Shown here: piece after piece, positions 16,145-24,920 of the stretch
Layout of the letters: every line of letters begins with the position of its first letter
How positions within the stretch are numbered: the first letter of the stretch is position 1
Assembly: GCA_016196125.1 (NCBI GenBank)
Contig: JACPYG010000007.1
Span: forward strand, 1-37,910
From: Candidatus Staskawiczbacteria bacterium
GTDB taxonomy: Bacteria; Patescibacteriota; Minisyncoccia; Minisyncoccales; Staskawiczbacteraceae
DNA: 37,910 nt
Direction of reading: 5' to 3'
The notes under the pieces: model-generated
The model's input: only the letters and a program-made list of their open reading frames with translations
Told to the model about the DNA's origin: nothing
Databases searched by the model: none
Position numbers and translations under genes: made by a program

Positions 16145-16543
16145 ATGAAAGGATTTGTTAAAAATATTGAAGAAATCTCTCTTGAAAATGAAAATTTCAG
16201 AAAAGTGCTATATACATCAAAAAACATCCAATTGGTAATAATGAGCTTAAAGCCCGGCGAAGAAATCGGTGAAGAAGTTCATCAATTAGACCAATTTATT
16301 CGCTGTGAAAGCGGAACAGGAAAAGCTATTTTGGACAGCATTGAACACGAAATCGGCGACGGGTTTGCCATAGTAGTGCCATCGGGAACTAACCACAACA
16401 TTATAAACACATCATTAGATAAACCTCTTAAACTTTATACTTTATATTCTCCTCCAAACCACAAAGACGGAGTGGTGCACCAAACAAAAGAACAAGCAAA
16501 AGCCGGCGAAGAAGAGCATTTTGACGGCAAAACGACCGAATAA
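16145..16543 (+). CDS. Cupin-domain protein
   Basis: 132-residue single cupin barrel. Motif 1 is GEEIGEEVHQLDQFIRCESGTG and motif 2 is GDGFAIVVPSGTNHNIIN. The metal ligands would be E/H of EEVHQ and H of TNHNI. Such stand-alone cupins are often annotated as sugar-isomerase-like, but no substrate can be named. The C-terminal tail (QTKEQAKAGEEEHFDGKT) is charged and probably flexible. Confidence 0.8.
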   Translation: MKGFVKNIEEISLENENFRKVLYTSKNIQLVIMSLKPGEEIGEEVHQLDQFIRCESGTGKAILDSIEHEIGDGFAIVVPSGTNHNIINTSLDKPLKLYTLYSPPNHKDGVVHQTKEQAKAGEEEHFDGKTTE

Positions 16544-16567
16544 TTATTAAATTTTATAAATAACATT

Positions 16568-17104
16568 ATGAAAAAAGCCCCAATACCAAAAGACGAATTA
16601 AAAAGAATTATGTCAGTTTACACTCTTGATTTACTTGATACTCCTCCGGAAGAAAGGTTTGATCAGCTTACCCGTTGCGCTACGCTTATTTTTCAAGTTC
16701 CTATCTCAACCTTAACACTGATTGATGCTAATAGAGAGTGGTTTAAATCCTGCCAGGGCCTTTCAAAAACAGAAGGCGACAGGGCTATTTCTTTTTGCGG
16801 ACATGCATTGGTTGAAGATGAAATACTAGTGATAAATGATACTCTAAAAGATGAAAGGTTTGCCGATAACCCCATGGTAATTGGCGAGCCATTTATACGT
16901 TTTTATGCCGGAGTGCCGATTATGAGCGCAGATGGCGCCCGAGTTGGAGTATTTTGCATTAAAGATGTAAAGCCAAGAGGATTTTCTAAAGAGGACCAGG
17001 AAATCTTGGAAGGATTGGCCGCATGGGCGCAGCTTGAGGTTAATTCGCGTAATTTAAGCCTGTCTTTTCAAGATAAGTTAATTGAAAAATACGTAAAGAA
17101 ATAA
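16568..17104 (+). CDS. GAF-domain protein
   Basis: 178 residues that consist of one GAF domain: LDTPPEERFDQLTRCATLIF, ISTLTLIDANREWFKSCQGL, the Cys/His pair in ISFCGHALVEDE, and FYAGVPIMSADGARVGVFCIKD. This subtype is usually the N-terminal sensor of cyclase or kinase proteins, but here no output domain follows. A free-standing GAF could bind a small ligand or act as a methionine sulfoxide reductase-like fRMsr. The Cys positions differ from those I recall for fRMsr, so the catalytic option is weak. Confidence 0.8.
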   Translation: MKKAPIPKDELKRIMSVYTLDLLDTPPEERFDQLTRCATLIFQVPISTLTLIDANREWFKSCQGLSKTEGDRAISFCGHALVEDEILVINDTLKDERFADNPMVIGEPFIRFYAGVPIMSADGARVGVFCIKDVKPRGFSKEDQEILEGLAAWAQLEVNSRNLSLSFQDKLIEKYVKK

Positions 17105-17117
17105 AATATATCAGATT

Positions 17118-17903
17118 ATGATAGAAGCAAGGAATCTTACAAAGAAATTCGGTGATTTTATTGCAGTAGATAATATTTATATTAAGGTAAATAAAGGTGA
17201 AGTTTTTGCATTTTTAGGCCCTAACGGAGCGGGCAAATCAACAACTATCAAAATGCTGACTACTCTACTAACTCCAACTTCCGGCGACATATTTCTTAAT
17301 AATCATAATGTTATTGAAAACCCTCATGAAACCCGCAGGTCTTTTGGCATAGTTTTTCAAGACCCAAGTTTAGACAACGAATTGACGGCAGAAGAAAATA
17401 TGCAGTTTCACGCGGTTCTCTATGGCTTAAAAAAAGATGTTTATCAAAAACGGATTGTTGAACTTTTAAATCTTGTTGAGCTTTACGACCGTAAAGATTC
17501 GTATGTTAAAAATTTTTCAGGAGGAATGAAGCGGCGGCTCGAAATTGCGCGGGGACTTTTACATCATCCCAAAGTTTTATTCTTAGATGAACCGACAATC
17601 GGCCTTGACCCGCAAACAAGAAATCATATTTGGACATATATTAATAATTTAAACAAAAAAGAGAATGTGACTATTTTTTTTACGACGCATCACATGGAAG
17701 AAGTTGAACGCATTGCCCAAAGAGTCGCCATTATTGACCACGGGAAAATTCTTATTACAGGAACAATTGGAGAAATTATCCAAAAAGCCGACACAAAAAA
17801 TCTTGAAGATGCTTTCATATCTTTGACCGGCAGCAAAATCAGGGAAGAAACAGGCAATGTTGGATTAAATCAAATGCGCATTAGCAATAAGCTTATGAGG
17901 TAA
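17118..17903 (+). CDS. ABC transporter ATP-binding protein (DrrA type)
   Basis: Exporter ATPase of 261 residues. Walker A is GPNGAGKSTT, the Q-loop VFQDPSLDNELTAEEN, the signature FSGGMKRRLEIARGL, Walker B VLFLDEPTIGLDPQ and the switch His TTHHMEEVERIA. Its C-terminal tail is shorter than in DrrA. The permease partner starts 12 nt later. Substrate is unknown; this family exports drugs, lipids or polysaccharide precursors. Confidence 0.93.
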   Translation: MIEARNLTKKFGDFIAVDNIYIKVNKGEVFAFLGPNGAGKSTTIKMLTTLLTPTSGDIFLNNHNVIENPHETRRSFGIVFQDPSLDNELTAEENMQFHAVLYGLKKDVYQKRIVELLNLVELYDRKDSYVKNFSGGMKRRLEIARGLLHHPKVLFLDEPTIGLDPQTRNHIWTYINNLNKKENVTIFFTTHHMEEVERIAQRVAIIDHGKILITGTIGEIIQKADTKNLEDAFISLTGSKIREETGNVGLNQMRISNKLMR

Positions 17904-17914
17904 CTGTCAACATT

Positions 17915-18658
17915 ATGAATGCAATTTATATTTTGTGGTTGCGCCAATTAAAAAGATTTGTGAGAAAAAAAGCCAGTATTGTGGGGGCTTTGGGCCAGCC
18001 CATTATTTTTCTTTTGGCGATTGGCTTTGGTTTTAGCCCTATTTATGCCAAAGCGGGAGGCGGCAACTACATTCAATTTTTGGCTCCCGGAATTATTGTA
18101 ATGACCGTATTATTTACATCTATTTTTACCGGTCTGGAAATTATCTGGGACAAGCAATTCGGATTTTTAAAAGAAACTTTTGTAGCGCCCATTTCCAGGC
18201 TTGAAATTCTTTTGGGAAAAACTTTAGGCGGAGCAACGGTGGCTATGATTCAAGGAACGTTTGTTTTTTTGATTACTCTCATTGCCGGTTTTAGGCCAGA
18301 TTTAGCCAGTTTGCCTTTGGCGTTGCTCTTTTTGTTTTTAGTGGCCGTTCTTTCTTCGGCTTTGGGAGCCGCCATAGCCGCCAGGCTTGACGATATGCAA
18401 GGATTTCCCCTTATTTTTAACTTTATGGTACAGCCGTTATTTTTTCTTTCTGGCGCAATTTTTCCTATAAAAGACCTGCCTCCGGCATTGAGCTTTATAA
18501 CAAAAATAAATCCATTTTCTTATGGAGTTGACGGATTGCGATACGCTTTTAACGGAGCCAATGTTTTTAATCCGGTTTTAAGCATTAGCGTTCTTTGCGG
18601 TTTTACAGCTGTTATTCTTGCCGCGGGAGTGTATCAATTTTCAAAAGTGCAGTTATAA
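17915..18658 (+). CDS. ABC-2 type transporter permease (DrrB type)
   Basis: 247 residues with six hydrophobic helices and the ABC-2 pattern: LWLRQLKRFVRKKASIVG, a first pair of helices, FGFLKETFVAPISRLEILLGKTLGG (coupling helix region), and the late NPFSYGVDGLRYAFNG. Forms the membrane half of the exporter with the preceding ATPase. Both genes sit in a co-directional run with the GAF gene. Confidence 0.92.
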   Translation: MNAIYILWLRQLKRFVRKKASIVGALGQPIIFLLAIGFGFSPIYAKAGGGNYIQFLAPGIIVMTVLFTSIFTGLEIIWDKQFGFLKETFVAPISRLEILLGKTLGGATVAMIQGTFVFLITLIAGFRPDLASLPLALLFLFLVAVLSSALGAAIAARLDDMQGFPLIFNFMVQPLFFLSGAIFPIKDLPPALSFITKINPFSYGVDGLRYAFNGANVFNPVLSISVLCGFTAVILAAGVYQFSKVQL

Positions 18659-18698
18659 AAGGTCGCAATAATATAAAAATATAAAAGAAAGAAAAAAT

Positions 18699-18782
18699 AT
18701 GGGAATTGGATGGGCAAACAAAAAAAGGTTTGACAGAAGGTCAAAAAAGAAAAACAGAGGAAAACAGCAAAAGAATAAATAA
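18699..18782 (+). CDS. Possible 27-aa basic small ORF overlapping the DUF2779 5' end
   Basis: ATG at 18699 opens a 27-codon frame (MGIGWANKKRFDRRSKKKNR...), which ends at 18782, 4 nt before an in-frame GTG of the DUF2779 gene at 18787. Very Lys/Arg rich, size and charge like a small ribosome- or RNA-binding protein. No family recognised. It competes with the TTG start of the DUF2779 ORF, so one of the two readings is wrong or they overlap. Confidence 0.25.
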   Translation: MGIGWANKKRFDRRSKKKNRGKQQKNK

Positions 18783-20298
18783 TTTCGTGAAATTAATATC
18801 AAAATCTAGGTTCCTTGAGTACAGAGCATGCCCCAAAGATGCCTGGTTTAGGCTGTATATGCCAGAACTCGATGAATTTAAGATATCTATATCAGAGCAG
18901 GGCCGCATGGATCAGGGCAATATAGCTGAAGAGCATGCAAAAAAACTGGACATTTTTTCTGGATTTGTTGAAATTAAAACGAGAAACTTTGACTCAAGAA
19001 AAGAAATTGATTTATTAATGTCGCAAAAAGCGCCAGCCATATACCAGCCCACCTTTGTTGCAGATGGGTTTATTGTCCGCTGTGATATGCTTGTGTGTAA
19101 CGAATCAACCGGTAAATGGGATTTGTACGAAATAAAAGCAACTAATTCAATAAAAAACGACGACAGTCCTCGCGACCATATTTCCGACCTTTCTTTTCAA
19201 ACAATCGTATTGGAACGAGCCGAAATTGACATTGGAAAAAAATTTATTGTTCATTTAAATAATAAATACATCCGTAAAGGAGATATAGATATTGAAAATC
19301 TTTTTTTAATTAACGACAGTACGGAGCAAGTATCTGCAAAAATAGAAATTACTGCCCAACAGATGGAAAATGCAAAAAAATACTTAAACCAAAAAACAGA
19401 ACCAAAAAATGGATGCAATTGTCATTTATATGGGCGAAGCAGGCATTGCGCAACATTTGGACGTTCTCATCCCGAGATACCGGAATATTCCATACATGAT
19501 TTATTGCGGATTGGGTCAAGCCCAAGCAAACTTGCAGAATTCGTAAAAAATGAAACTTATGATTTGGGTGAGATCGGAGATACGTCGGATTTTAGCGTTA
19601 CCCAGCAAAATCAAATTAATACTTACAAAAATAATAAAGAAATAATCAATGAAAAAGAAATCTCTAATATTTTAGATGAATATAAGTATCCGCTTTATTT
19701 TTTTGATTATGAAACTTTTGCTCCCGCAATACCAATATATTCAGGATACGGAACATGGCAAAGAATTCCAATACAATTTTCTTTGCATATTATTGATAAA
19801 AAAGGAGGTCCTTTGCGTCACGTGGAATATTTACACCAAGAAAATTCAGACCCGTCAGAAATAGTCGCAAAAAAACTTAATGAATATATTGACCCAAAAG
19901 GCACAGTTCTTGCCTGGAATGTTTCTTTTGAAAAAAATGTTACAAAAGAAATTGCCGCCAGATTATCTAAATACGAGAAAGTTTTAAACAGGATTTGTTT
20001 ACAAATGAAAGATTTAAGCGACATTTTTTCCAAACAACATTATGTTCACAAAGACTTTAGGGGAAGGTTCGCAATCGAAGCAGTAATGAAAGTGCTGTTG
20101 CCTGAAATGACTTATGAAAATTTACCTTATACGGGTGAAGATGTTGGCTATGTTTGGTGGCAAGATATTGCAAATCAAGGATTAAACCCAAAAGAAAGGG
20201 ACCAAAAAGCGCATTTGATTAAAGAGTATTGCAAACAAGACACTTTTATTATGGTTGAGATTTTTAGAATACTAAATGATTTTGTTAGTAAAAAATGA
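18706..20298 (+). CDS. DUF2779 protein: Cas4-like nuclease plus DnaQ-like exonuclease
   Basis: 530 residues in two parts. The N-terminal half looks like a PD-(D/E)XK nuclease: LISKSRFLEYRACPKDAWF, the acidic residue in FIVRCDMLV, the E-x-K of LYEIKATN, the Q of SFQTIVLE, and three Cys in CNCHLYGRSRHC. With the first Cys these can hold a 4Fe-4S cluster as in Cas4/AddB. The C-terminal half is the DUF2779 exonuclease-like region with FFDYETFAP, IPIQFSLHI and WNVSFEKN. The start is uncertain: the track uses TTG 18706, while GTG 18787 just before ISKSRF is also reasonable. The stop overlaps the HAD gene by 4 nt. Target nucleic acid unknown. Confidence 0.82.
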   Translation: MDGQTKKGLTEGQKRKTEENSKRINNFVKLISKSRFLEYRACPKDAWFRLYMPELDEFKISISEQGRMDQGNIAEEHAKKLDIFSGFVEIKTRNFDSRKEIDLLMSQKAPAIYQPTFVADGFIVRCDMLVCNESTGKWDLYEIKATNSIKNDDSPRDHISDLSFQTIVLERAEIDIGKKFIVHLNNKYIRKGDIDIENLFLINDSTEQVSAKIEITAQQMENAKKYLNQKTEPKNGCNCHLYGRSRHCATFGRSHPEIPEYSIHDLLRIGSSPSKLAEFVKNETYDLGEIGDTSDFSVTQQNQINTYKNNKEIINEKEISNILDEYKYPLYFFDYETFAPAIPIYSGYGTWQRIPIQFSLHIIDKKGGPLRHVEYLHQENSDPSEIVAKKLNEYIDPKGTVLAWNVSFEKNVTKEIAARLSKYEKVLNRICLQMKDLSDIFSKQHYVHKDFRGRFAIEAVMKVLLPEMTYENLPYTGEDVGYVWWQDIANQGLNPKERDQKAHLIKEYCKQDTFIMVEIFRILNDFVSKK

Positions 20299-20987
20299 GT
20301 GCGAAAAAATTAGCTATTTTTGATATTGACGGGACTATTTTCAGGTCTAGCCTTTTAATAGAGATTACAGATGCCCTTATAACAGAAAAAATATTTCCAG
20401 AAAAAGTTAGAGATATTTATGCCAAAGCTTACGAAAATTGGTTGGATCGCAAAGGTTCTTATGAAGAGTATATTGAAGCGGTAGTTAATGCTTTTGTGAA
20501 AAACATAAATGGCGTTCGGTACTCTGACTTTGCCAAAATTTCAAAGAAAGTAATTATTTCTCATCAAAATCGCGTATATCGCTATACAAGAGAACTCATT
20601 TTGGATTTAAAAAAGAAAAAATATTATCTTTTGGCAATTTCTAATTCTCCTAAAACAGTTGTTGATGAATTTTGCAAAAAGTGGGGTTTCAATAAATCTT
20701 ATGGGCGTATTTACGAATTAGATAAAAATGGAAAATTTACAGGCAAAATACTTCACGAAGACCTTATTTCAGACAAGGCAAAAATTTTAAAACGCGCCAT
20801 AGAAAAAGAGAATTTAACCATAAATAATTCGGTTGGAGTGGGGGACTCGGAAAGCGATATCGCTTTTTTAAAATTAGTCAAAGAACCAATTTGTTTTAAT
20901 CCTAACAATAAGCTTTACTTGCACGCCAAGAAAGCCAAGTGGAAAATAACAGTTGAAAGAAAAGATGTGATATATCACTTATCTTGA
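20295..20987 (+). CDS. HAD-family phosphatase (subfamily IB, SerB-like)
   Basis: 230 residues. Motif I is FDIDGTIFRSS (nucleophile D10, acid D12), motif II LLAISNSP, and motif III/IV GVGDSESDIAFLK, with K in DKAKILKRA. A helical cap follows motif I. Family members remove phosphate from small metabolites such as phosphoserine; the precise substrate is unclear. It starts inside the DUF2779 stop (ATGA), so the pair is co-translated. A promoter for the next gene begins inside its stop codon. Confidence 0.87.
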   Translation: MSAKKLAIFDIDGTIFRSSLLIEITDALITEKIFPEKVRDIYAKAYENWLDRKGSYEEYIEAVVNAFVKNINGVRYSDFAKISKKVIISHQNRVYRYTRELILDLKKKKYYLLAISNSPKTVVDEFCKKWGFNKSYGRIYELDKNGKFTGKILHEDLISDKAKILKRAIEKENLTINNSVGVGDSESDIAFLKLVKEPICFNPNNKLYLHAKKAKWKITVERKDVIYHLS

Positions 20988-21013
20988 GTATTTTTAATTG
21001 TTTGTGATACAAT
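20984..21013 (+). promoter_or_regulatory. Promoter before the four-helix membrane protein gene
   Basis: TTGAGT (20984-20989), an 18-nt spacer and TACAAT (21008-21013) with an extended TGA element directly before it. The -35 box overlaps the stop codon of the HAD gene. Confidence 0.6.
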
Positions 21014-21036
21014 AGTAGAAAATATAATTAACCCTG

Positions 21037-21088
21037 GTCAAATAATTTCGCTAAAAACAAAATTAAAATCTAAAAGATTTTATTTGAC
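21037..21088 (+). promoter_or_regulatory. Structured 5' leader with two competing hairpins
   Basis: GTCAAATAA (21037-21045) can pair with TTATTTGAC (21080-21088). An alternative hairpin AAAATCT/AGATTTT (21065-21071 and 21075-21081) shares bases with the right arm, so the two cannot form fully together. The leader is about 90 nt, long for this genome. No known riboswitch class is recognised. Confidence 0.35.
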
Positions 21089-21108
21089 TGGATAAAATAA
21101 TAAAAAAT

Positions 21109-21489
21109 ATGGAACTTTCAATTTTTTTAGCAAATATTTTCGGTCTTTCTATTGTCGCCGTATCTTTGTCGTTATTATTGAATCCCAAAAACGTAAAGAA
21201 AATATCTGATTCTATGGAAAATGGAATAACTTTGTTTTATACCGGGATTGTTAGCTTTGTAATAGGTACTGCTATGATTTTAAACCACAATATTTGGGTT
21301 TATGATTGGAGGTTAATTATTACCATTTTGGGCTGGGCGATTTTAGTAAAAGGCATAATAAGGTTATTTTTACCTAAGATGGCAATAAATATGTCAAAAA
21401 AAATAATAAATAGCCAATGGATTCCTTTAATATTAGTCGCAGGCGTTATTTTGGGTTGTGTTTTAATTTATTTTGGCTTTACCAGTTAG
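21109..21489 (+). CDS. Four-helix integral membrane protein
   Basis: 126 residues with four hydrophobic segments (LANIFGLSIVAVSLSLLL; ITLFYTGIVSFVIGTAMIL; LIITILGWAILVKGIIRLF; WIPLILVAGVILGCVLIYF) and short loops. Resembles small DUF2065-type proteins in layout, but no diagnostic motif is present. Expressed from its own promoter with a long structured leader. Confidence 0.65.
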   Translation: MELSIFLANIFGLSIVAVSLSLLLNPKNVKKISDSMENGITLFYTGIVSFVIGTAMILNHNIWVYDWRLIITILGWAILVKGIIRLFLPKMAINMSKKIINSQWIPLILVAGVILGCVLIYFGFTS

Positions 21490-21541
21490 TTTAAATAAAA
21501 TTATATGCAATTATGGGTTATGATAATTAATTAATAAAAAT

Positions 21542-23683
21542 ATGGGATACATAAACGAACAACAAAACACAAATAATATTCCTAATAACTCTAACAATTT
21601 AAATACGGCAAAAAAGTCAAATTTAATTAAAATTGTTATTTTAGCAATAATAATGGTTTTATTTCTTTCCGGGGCATACTTAGTTGCAGCTTTTTTTATT
21701 AATCTATGGCCATTCACAATTCCAAACCCGGCAGATAATTTTAAAAAATCACTGCTAAATCTTTCTAATATAGATTCTGCTTCTTATGAAGTATATTTTA
21801 ATCTGCAACCTGTGGAAAAAAACCAAAATATAAAACCGCTTAGCGAAGAAATAGGGGAGTATATTTCCGATAAAAAACCTATGTACGACAGAGATGCCGA
21901 CAGATTTAGAGACCTCCGATTAATGGCAGATAAAATCAATAAATTTTATTCGGTTGTAAAAAGGTACCCCAAAAATCTTGCTGAAGCCGGAATTACATTA
22001 AAGGATCCCAATGGAAGCCAGTATGAGTATGAGGGTGTAGCCAAATCAGGTGGTTTTGAGGAGGATTTTTTTATCACTATCATATTTGAAACGGACGAGG
22101 CGGCAAAAGCTATTCATAGTAGAAATAATAATAAATCAACAGATAAAATAATTTCTTTTGATAAAGATACTTCTACAAGTTACTACTACTTTTCAGGAGA
22201 GCCTCCGATTCCCGGTATAGTAAGCTTTTTGGGTACTGCAAATAAATTAGCCGGATATTTACCGGCTGGAGCTAAAATTGACTTTAAAATATTCGGTGAA
22301 GGAAAAGGCCAGGAAAAAAAATTGCCAAATGGAAAATTCGGTTTTGACGCAAATGTTGATTTTAGCGATGTTACAATGAAACTGCAGGCAGAACTAATAA
22401 AAAATGGAGATGATATTTATGCAAAAATAAATAATTTCCCGAGTATATTTTCCACGTTCTTTGGCAGTTCATTTGACAAAATCAAAGGTAAGTGGATTAA
22501 AACAAATATAAATGATATTGCTGATGATTTTGCAGGAGCTACAATAAAATCATTTTCTGAAGAGAGTGGCGCTGTTAATAACCAAGCAATAGAACAGGTT
22601 AAATTGTTTTTCCGCTTAGCAGTTGATCATAATATCTTAAAGAACTTTGATATAGCAACATTAGAAAAAATAGATAAAAACAATGTTTATAAATTTGAGA
22701 TTTCTCTTGATAAAAATAAAATAAGTTCTTTTTATGAAGATATAACTCGTAATTTTGAAGAGAAATTTGGTGATAAATCTTTAATAAAATTTGATGCATC
22801 TACTGCAGAATATTTGAGAAGCCCTGCCTTCGAAAAATTATTTAACTATTTGAATAAAAACATAAAGATTTATTTATTCACAGATGTAAAAAATTCTTAT
22901 CCAGTTAAATTTGAAATTATATCCAATATTGTTTCAGATACAGATGCAAATTACTTAGGCGGGTCATCATCAGAAAATCAATTCATACTTACGACTGGTG
23001 TTAATTTAAAAAATATAAATAAGCAAGTTTTAATAGATAGTCCAAAAGATTTTTTAAAATTTAGTGAAGTACAAATGATGCTTTCTGGAATGAACGAAAG
23101 CCAATATCTATTTAATAATCAAACCAGAAAAATTACTTTTATTAGAACCGCAATTAAGAGTTATAAAGATTCAACAGGTAAATTTCCAGTTTCCTTGGAG
23201 GAACTTAAAAAAACTGGCAAAAATAAAGAACAATTTATGCCTAACTTACCGTTAGATTTTTATAGTGTTTATGATAAACAGATGTTTTTGTATAGTCTCT
23301 CACTAAACGGAAAAGATTATAGTCTTAAATATGAAATTAAGTTGCCAGAATATAATAAAGAATATGGCCCATTTATGGGTACATATGGTATGATCTATTA
23401 TTCAAAAGATCGTAAAAGTTTTGGTATAAAGTTAAATCATATAAACGGTTTAAATACCGCAAATTCAGAATCTATTTCTGCTGAATCAAAGGCTTTAGAG
23501 AAAATAGATTTTGATAAAGATACAATTTCAGATGGATTAGAATACTACATAGGCACTGACTCAAAAAAATACGACACAGATAAAGATGGAGTAAGTGACG
23601 GTCAAGAACTTTATAATAAATCTAATCCACTGGGTCCAGGAAAATTTAAAGATAACGGTTATTCTGGCTCATTTCTATGGTAA
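21542..23683 (+). CDS. Large anchored protein with C-terminal calcium-binding repeats
   Basis: 713 residues: an Asn-rich cytoplasmic start, one helix (IVILAIIMVLFLSGAYLVAAFF), a long exported region and a C-terminal pair of thrombospondin-3-like repeats (FDKDTISDGLEYYIGTD and YDTDKDGVSDGQELYNKS) ending in NPLGPGKF. The Asp ladder should bind calcium. Two internal segments (DKINKFYSVVKRYPKNLAEAG and RTAIKSYKDSTGKFPVSLEEL) look like repeated pseudopilin-type globular units in which a helix is followed by YP/FPxSLxEL. The role is probably structural or adhesive at the cell surface. Confidence 0.75.
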   Translation: MGYINEQQNTNNIPNNSNNLNTAKKSNLIKIVILAIIMVLFLSGAYLVAAFFINLWPFTIPNPADNFKKSLLNLSNIDSASYEVYFNLQPVEKNQNIKPLSEEIGEYISDKKPMYDRDADRFRDLRLMADKINKFYSVVKRYPKNLAEAGITLKDPNGSQYEYEGVAKSGGFEEDFFITIIFETDEAAKAIHSRNNNKSTDKIISFDKDTSTSYYYFSGEPPIPGIVSFLGTANKLAGYLPAGAKIDFKIFGEGKGQEKKLPNGKFGFDANVDFSDVTMKLQAELIKNGDDIYAKINNFPSIFSTFFGSSFDKIKGKWIKTNINDIADDFAGATIKSFSEESGAVNNQAIEQVKLFFRLAVDHNILKNFDIATLEKIDKNNVYKFEISLDKNKISSFYEDITRNFEEKFGDKSLIKFDASTAEYLRSPAFEKLFNYLNKNIKIYLFTDVKNSYPVKFEIISNIVSDTDANYLGGSSSENQFILTTGVNLKNINKQVLIDSPKDFLKFSEVQMMLSGMNESQYLFNNQTRKITFIRTAIKSYKDSTGKFPVSLEELKKTGKNKEQFMPNLPLDFYSVYDKQMFLYSLSLNGKDYSLKYEIKLPEYNKEYGPFMGTYGMIYYSKDRKSFGIKLNHINGLNTANSESISAESKALEKIDFDKDTISDGLEYYIGTDSKKYDTDKDGVSDGQELYNKSNPLGPGKFKDNGYSGSFLW

Positions 23684-23704
23684 AATAAATCAAAGATTAA
23701 AAAT

Positions 23705-24130
23705 ATGCAACTTTGGATAATTTACTCTCTTTTATCTGCTATGTTTGCCGGTTTGGTGGCAATATTTGGCAAAATAGGGCTTAAAGATATTGATTCCACT
23801 TTGGCTACCACAGTGAGGTCTTTTGTGATGGCTTTATTCCTTTTTTTTGTTTCTTTGACTTTAGGCAAATTTGATCTCATCGGCACAATTAAAAATAAAG
23901 TTCTATTTTTTATAGTTTTATCCGGCATAGCCGGAGCCTTATCCTGGCTTTTTTATTTTTTTGCGTTAAAAACAGGCGTAGCTTCGGGAGTGGCCGCCAT
24001 AGACAGGTTAAGTGTTGTTTTTGTTGTAATTTTCGCCATTTTATTTTTAGGCGAAAAACTAAGCTGGCAAACAGCTATAGGCGCTTTGCTTATAACTATT
24101 GGAGCCGTAATAATGGTTATTAAAAAATAA
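23705..24130 (+). CDS. EamA-type transporter, single domain
   Basis: 141 residues and five helices, matching one half of a usual 10-TM drug/metabolite transporter: WIIYSLLSAMFAGLVAIFGKIGLK at the start and the end signature LFLGEKLSWQTAIGALLITIGAVIMV. Half-size members work as dimers, like EmrE-type proteins. Substrate unknown. The next gene begins 1 nt after the stop. Confidence 0.87.
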   Translation: MQLWIIYSLLSAMFAGLVAIFGKIGLKDIDSTLATTVRSFVMALFLFFVSLTLGKFDLIGTIKNKVLFFIVLSGIAGALSWLFYFFALKTGVASGVAAIDRLSVVFVVIFAILFLGEKLSWQTAIGALLITIGAVIMVIKK

Positions 24131-24131
24131 T

Positions 24132-24906
24132 ATGCCTGGCGATAAATATAATTCCGTATGGGTTTCATATTCCTCTATAGGGGACTTTTTAAAATGTCCT
24201 CGGTTGTATTTTTTACGCAATATTTACAGAAACGAACGGGGCAACAAAGTCAATATAATCACTCCAGCGCTTTCTTTGGGGCAAGCCGTACATGGAGCAT
24301 TGGAAGGATTATCGCAATACAAAGCGGAGGAAAGATTTTTAATACCTTTGGAAAATTCTTTTGAAGAAGAATGGATAAAGATTTCAGGAAAAAGAGGAGG
24401 ATTTAAAAATGCGAAAGAAGAATCCGAATCCAAAGAACGCGGGAAGAATACATAATGGAACGCCGCCTCATTTTTATTTATCCAAAGCAGAGAATATTAT
24501 TTTATGCGGAAGGATAGATTGGCTGGAATATATTGAAAAAGACGACAGTGTCAGGGTTGTTGATTTTAAAACCGGAAAAAACAAAGAAGAAAAAGGGTCT
24601 TTGCAATTGCCAATATACAGCTTATTGCTGAACGCTCTGCAAAAACGCAAAGTTTCAGGAGCCAGTTATTGGTATGTTGATAAAGACGACTCTCCATTAT
24701 CAGTTGAATTGCCGGATATCTCTGAATCAAAAGAAAATGTATTAGATCTAGCCAGAAAAGTTAAAATTGCAAGGGAAAGAATGGCTTTTAACTGTTTTTA
24801 CGGTCCAGGCGGATGTTTTGCCTGCAGGCCATTTGAAAAAATTATTAGCGGTCAAGCAGAGTTTGTCGGACTCGGCGAATATAACCAGGAAATGTATATA
24901 ATTTGA
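24132..24906 (+). pseudogene. Broken RecB/Cas4-like PD-(D/E)XK nuclease gene (frameshift with deletion)
   Basis: Two ORFs in different frames (24132-24455 and 24409-24906) carry the two halves of one protein. The first has VWVSYSSIGDFLKCPRLYFL and ALSLGQAVHGALE. The second has IILCGRIDWLEYI, the catalytic region VVDFKTGKN, LQLPIYSLLL, and the Fe-S-type Cys cluster CFYGPGGCFACRPFE. Together they match the RecB-type nuclease fold with an Fe-S cluster. Near 24445 the frame changes, and the stretch that would link ERGKN to PHFYLS appears about 20-25 residues short. An internal frame-changing deletion is the simplest reading. Assembly error or an unusual frameshift are alternatives. Confidence 0.75.
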
Positions 24907-24920
24907 GTTCGTGAAAACTT

